Source: CALELF01 sp045617925
Lineage (GTDB): Bacteria > Synergistota > Synergistia > Synergistales > Synergistaceae
Direction of reading: 5' to 3'
DNA length: 62,872 bases
Assembly (NCBI GenBank): GCA_045617925.1
Contig: JAZLJR010000052.1
Span: forward strand, 1 to 62,872
Shown here: positions 59,686 through 62,872 of the stretch, piece by piece
How the letters are laid out: every line of letters begins with the position of its first letter
How positions within the stretch are numbered: position 1 is the stretch's first letter
Position numbers and translations under genes: made by a program
Notes under the pieces: model-generated
Databases searched by the model: none
Told to the model about the DNA's origin: nothing
Seen by the model: only the letters and a program-made list of their open reading frames with translations

Positions 59686-61199
59686 AAAGAAATATCTTAG
59701 GAATTACATTGCGTGGTGTTAATGCAGTTGCTGTTGAGGTTGAAGTAGAAGTTGGCAGAGGACTTTTTACCATAAATGTGGTAGGGCTTGCTGATACTGC
59801 TGTAAAAGAAGCAAGAGAAAGAGTGCGTGCAGCTTTGGCACAAACTGGAATTGCATTGCGTGGAAGAATATCTATAAATTTAGCACCTGCTGACACACCC
59901 AAAGAAGGTGCGCTGTTGGATTTGCCAATTGCAGTTGGTATTGCCTGTGCTATGGATGTTTTTTCTGTTACGAAGGAGACAATATTCATTGGTGAGCTTG
60001 CGTTAGATGGCAGACTTCGTGGAACACGTGGTGCTGTCGCTGCTGCTATCTACGCAAAAGAGCATAACCTTGAGATTTTCGTTCCTCAAGGTAACGCTAA
60101 AGAAGTTTCTATCATTCCTGGTGTGAAAGCAAGAGCTGCATCCACTCTGCAAGAAATTATTGACCATTTTAATGGAATTTCTACATTGCCTTTGATACAG
60201 CCGAGTAGTATCAATGATGACATTGTAGAGTGCGACGTTGATTTTGCAGACATAAAAGGACAGACAATGGCAAAGCGTGCTTTGGAGATTGCAGCAGCTG
60301 GTCATCATAATATTTTGATGGTTGGCTCTCCTGGTTCTGGTAAAAGTATGCTTGCAAAGGCATTGCGTGGCATATTACCGCCCTTGACAAATCAAGAATT
60401 AATGGAAGTTGTTTTGATAAAAAGTATAGTTGGTTCTCCGCTTAATTTAACAAGGGAACGTCCTTATAGGTCAGTCCATCACACTGCAAGCTCAGTTTCA
60501 ATTTGTGGTGGTAGCTCAAGCTTACGTCCTGGAGAAATTAGCCTAGCATCTCGTGGTGTCCTATTTTTAGATGAATTACCAGAATTTTCGCGTGATGTTA
60601 TTGAAACATTAAGACAACCTCTTGAAGATGGATTTATTACTGTCAGTAGAGCTAGTGGCACTGTGCAATATCCTGCACATGTGCTAGTAGTTGCTGCGTG
60701 TAATCCTTGCCCCTGTGGCTTTGCGGGAGATAAGGAGCACCATTGCACTTGTTCTCAAAGCTCAATAGACAAATACAGAAAAAAACTTTCTGGACCAATT
60801 CTTGATAGAATAGATTTGCACCTTGCTGTGCCACGCCTTTCTCCCGAAGAATTGATGACAGTGCAAAATACTAACGCAGAAAGAAGTGCTAGTGTAAGGG
60901 AACGAGTAATAAGAGCTAGAAAAATTCAAGAGGAGCGTTGGAAAAATTTTGGATTTACAACAAATTCAGAAATTCCAGAAAGAATTTTACAAAAAAATAT
61001 AAATTTGAGACCAGAAGTAAGATCTTTTATATTAGATGTTTTGAAAACAGTTAAGTTATCTGGCAGGGGGCTTTCTCGTGTGTTAAAGGTTGCAAGAACA
61101 ATAGCAGACCTTGAAGGCAAAAAGCAAATTGATGTAGAATCTCTTGCTGAGGCAGTTAGCTTTAGAGAAGGGCAAGGAATGTCATGGATGCCAAATTAA
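59682..61199 (+). CDS. comM: ComM/YifB-family AAA+ ATPase (Mg chelatase-like)
   Basis: A 505-residue protein. The N-terminal ChlI-like domain has VEVEVGRGLFTINVVGLAD; the AAA+ core has P-loop GSPGSGKSMLAKAL (residue ~213), Walker B GVLFLDELPEFSR and a C-rich segment NPCPCGFAGDKEHHCTCS; the C-terminal domain has GRGLSRVLKVARTIADLEG. ComM acts as a branch-migration helicase during natural transformation. It lies beside dprA, supporting a DNA uptake and recombination role. It overlaps yraN by four bases and dprA by 16. Confidence 0.93.
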   Translation: MKRNILGITLRGVNAVAVEVEVEVGRGLFTINVVGLADTAVKEARERVRAALAQTGIALRGRISINLAPADTPKEGALLDLPIAVGIACAMDVFSVTKETIFIGELALDGRLRGTRGAVAAAIYAKEHNLEIFVPQGNAKEVSIIPGVKARAASTLQEIIDHFNGISTLPLIQPSSINDDIVECDVDFADIKGQTMAKRALEIAAAGHHNILMVGSPGSGKSMLAKALRGILPPLTNQELMEVVLIKSIVGSPLNLTRERPYRSVHHTASSVSICGGSSSLRPGEISLASRGVLFLDELPEFSRDVIETLRQPLEDGFITVSRASGTVQYPAHVLVVAACNPCPCGFAGDKEHHCTCSQSSIDKYRKKLSGPILDRIDLHLAVPRLSPEELMTVQNTNAERSASVRERVIRARKIQEERWKNFGFTTNSEIPERILQKNINLRPEVRSFILDVLKTVKLSGRGLSRVLKVARTIADLEGKKQIDVESLAEAVSFREGQGMSWMPN

Positions 61200-62272
61200 A
61201 GTTTTGTCTCTTGCTTAACTCGCAAAATATGAATGCAAGCCATCTTGCAAAATATTCGCTCTCCGGTGCGGAATATCAAGAACTGTGGCAAGTGTCTAAA
61301 AGCGGACTTGATATTGCAGAAGAAATAATTGGAGCTAAACATTTAAATTCTCTACGAGCGTTAAACAGAGATGCTTGGTGCGAATATGAAGAAGAAAGAG
61401 CGGAAAAGCTTGGTTATCGCATAGTAACAATTTTTGATGATGATTATCCAAAGCAGTTGCATGACTTAAAGGATGCACCTCTTGTTCTCTATATACGTGG
61501 TAAAGCAAATTTAACAAGTAATAAAAAAATTCTTGGCGTTGTTGGAACAAGAAAAATGTCGGCAGAAGGCAAAAAAATTGCTACTATGCTTGGAGAAATG
61601 TGTGCTGAAAATGATATCATCCTTGTTAGTGGTGGTGCTGCTGGAATTGACGGCACAGCACAAAAGGCTTGCCTTGCAAATGGTGGTGAAGTTTTTTCTG
61701 TCAATGGGACTGGACTTGATATAAATTTCCCTGCACACCACAGAGAATTATTTTCACAAATTGCGGAGCATGGCTTGGTGATTTCAGAGTTTCCACTTGG
61801 AACACCAGCAACAAAATGGAGATTTCCTCAACGAAACAGAATTATCTCTGGACTTTCGAGTAAATTAATTGTAGTTGAAGCTGCTCTTCGTAGTGGAAGT
61901 GTAATTACAGCGCGTCTATCAATGGAGCAGGGAAGAGAAGTGTGGGCTGTACCAGGTTCAATTTTTAATGAAAATTTTGCTGGCACAAATAAACTAATAG
62001 CTGATGGTGCACTGATGTTCATTTCTCCCACAGTATTTCTTGAAAATTGGGGTATTTCTTCAAAAAAGAATATTCTTGAAAAACAATATTCTTCATTGAC
62101 AGAAGATGAGCTTTTGATATACAATTTCCTCTCGAAAAATCCAGATGAGACACTTGATAATATATCTGCAAATATAAATGTTAGTTCAGCAAAATTGCTA
62201 AAATCTCTGACTATGCTAGCGAGCAGAGGGGTTGTTATGCAAAGTTCCCCTGGCAGATGGTCTGTAAAATAG
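61184..62272 (+). CDS. dprA: DNA-processing protein DprA
   Basis: A 362-residue protein. An N-terminal helical domain (1-~75) is followed by the Rossmann DprA/Smf core: YDDYPKQL-type segment (DDDYPKQLHDLKD), VGTRKMSAEG, VSGGAAGIDGTAQ and FPQRNRIISGLS, then a winged-helix C-terminal domain (~300-362). It loads RecA onto incoming single-stranded DNA during transformation. The start overlaps comM by 16 bases. topA follows 12 bases after its stop. Confidence 0.94.
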   Translation: MDAKLKFCLLLNSQNMNASHLAKYSLSGAEYQELWQVSKSGLDIAEEIIGAKHLNSLRALNRDAWCEYEEERAEKLGYRIVTIFDDDYPKQLHDLKDAPLVLYIRGKANLTSNKKILGVVGTRKMSAEGKKIATMLGEMCAENDIILVSGGAAGIDGTAQKACLANGGEVFSVNGTGLDINFPAHHRELFSQIAEHGLVISEFPLGTPATKWRFPQRNRIISGLSSKLIVVEAALRSGSVITARLSMEQGREVWAVPGSIFNENFAGTNKLIADGALMFISPTVFLENWGISSKKNILEKQYSSLTEDELLIYNFLSKNPDETLDNISANINVSSAKLLKSLTMLASRGVVMQSSPGRWSVK

Positions 62273-62284
62273 AAAGGTGATTAT

Positions 62285-62872
62285 ATGGCAAAGACAGTTA
62301 CAAAAACAAAAAAAACTGCGACAAAAACTACAACGGCAAAATCAAAAAGCACAGCAACAAAAACAACGAAGAGTAAAAGCACTTCTGCAACAAGTTTTGC
62401 AAGCTATAAGAATAAAAATCTTGTCATAGTTGAGTCACCCGCCAAGGCAAAAACATTAGAAAAAATACTTGGTAGCGATTATAAGGTATTAGCAAGCATC
62501 GGTCATATTCGTGATTTGCCTAGGAGTTCACTGGGAATAGATGTAGAGAATAACTTTGAGCCACATTACATTCCAATGAAAGGCAAAGGAGATACTATAA
62601 AAAAATTAAAAGGTGCGGCGAGCACAGCTGCAAAAACTTATTTAGCCTCCGACCCTGACCGTGAAGGTGAGGCAATTGCGTGGCATCTTGCTTATCTTTT
62701 GGAAATGCCAGAGGATGCAACATGTCGCATTAGAATGCACGAGATTACAAAAACTGGTGTGAAAAAAGCCTTTGATAATATAGATAAAATCAACCTTAAC
62801 CTTGTGGATGCTCAACAAGCAAGACGAGTTTTAGACAGGCTTGTTGGTTATGAATTGTCCCCTGTTCTATGG
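62285..62872 (+). CDS. topA: DNA topoisomerase I, 5' part
   Basis: The first 196 codons of topA, cut by the window end. GGTGA precedes ATG 62285. After about 44 Lys/Thr/Ser/Ala-rich residues the TOPRIM domain begins NLVIVESPAKAKT (catalytic Glu50) and continues with SIGHIRDLP and LASDPDREGEAIAWHL (the D-x-D-x-E motif). Active-site Tyr is beyond the window. The enzyme relaxes negative supercoils. The basic low-complexity N-terminus is an unusual addition; basic tails in TopA more often occur at the C-terminus. Confidence 0.95.
   Translation, partial: MAKTVTKTKKTATKTTTAKSKSTATKTTKSKSTSATSFASYKNKNLVIVESPAKAKTLEKILGSDYKVLASIGHIRDLPRSSLGIDVENNFEPHYIPMKGKGDTIKKLKGAASTAAKTYLASDPDREGEAIAWHLAYLLEMPEDATCRIRMHEITKTGVKKAFDNIDKINLNLVDAQQARRVLDRLVGYELSPVLW

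Noticed and set aside
1..62872. CRISPR array, insertion sequence, integrase or prophage
   Set aside because: No regularly spaced repeats, transposase, terminal inverted repeats or phage genes were seen; base composition and gene order look like stable chromosome.

Overview
This AT-rich window carries chromosomal genes of a diderm (outer-membrane) member of the Firmicutes, most likely a Negativicutes-type anaerobe. The gene repertoire and order are Firmicutes-like: CIRCE-controlled groESL, rplU-rpmA-obg-nadD-LCP-rsfS, yebC-ruvCAB-spoIID and rbgA-rnhB-yraN-comM-dprA-topA. The same stretch also encodes a FadL/OmpP1-type outer-membrane protein and a complete ExbB-ExbD-TonB set, which only make sense with an outer membrane. 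HydF ([FeFe]-hydrogenase maturation), PPDK, ATP-dependent PEP carboxykinase, formate-THF ligase and a V/A-type ATPase fit a strict anaerobe living on organic or amino acids. The genus cannot be fixed from the sequence alone.

Layout. 1-2.9 kb: two tandem CstA-family transporters, the first cut by the window edge. 3-5 kb: groES-groEL behind a perfect CIRCE operator. 5.1-7.8 kb (-): ppdK, divergent from an M23 peptidase gene across a short region holding a perfect TGTGA-N6-TCACA palindrome; then KtrB/KtrA-type K+ uptake. 11-12.8 kb: Rrf2 regulator and FadL-like porin. 12.8-16.6 kb (-): pckA and an ABC-F ATPase. 16.7-22 kb: DUF2284 protein, Mn-type pyrophosphatase, aminotransferase, fchA and fhs. 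22-24.5 kb (-): two tandem GltS symporters. 24.6-30.3 kb: aminotransferase (+), then MscS channel, tRNA(CAU), ferredoxin, hydF and plsC (-). 30.4-32.8 kb: DUF502 protein, phosphotransacylase and hydrolase.

32.9-37.4 kb holds ribosomal proteins L21/L27, Obg, NadD, an LCP ligase and RsfS. 37.4-42 kb is a cobalamin-riboswitch-controlled operon joining an inner-membrane B12-type ABC importer (BtuF-BtuD-BtuC) to ExbB-ExbD-TonB, so that one signal would control both energised uptake steps; no outer-membrane receptor is present. 42-42.2 kb is a structured small RNA gene resembling 6S RNA. 42.3-50.9 kb is a nine-subunit V/A-ATPase operon whose c-ring subunit carries the Na+-ligand pattern. After a PDZ-containing secreted protein, 52-62.9 kb is one compact co-directional gene train from yebC to topA (cut by the window end), for Holliday-junction processing, cell envelope, ribosome assembly and DNA uptake.

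The most unusual features are an in-frame DapF-LepB fusion gene with an internal Shine-Dalgarno and ATG at the junction (56450-57799), the compact B12 riboswitch whose terminator hairpin contains the only plausible ribosome-binding site for the downstream operon, the 6S-like RNA, and a tRNA gene beginning one base after a ferredoxin stop codon. No rRNA, CRISPR array, insertion sequence or prophage was seen.
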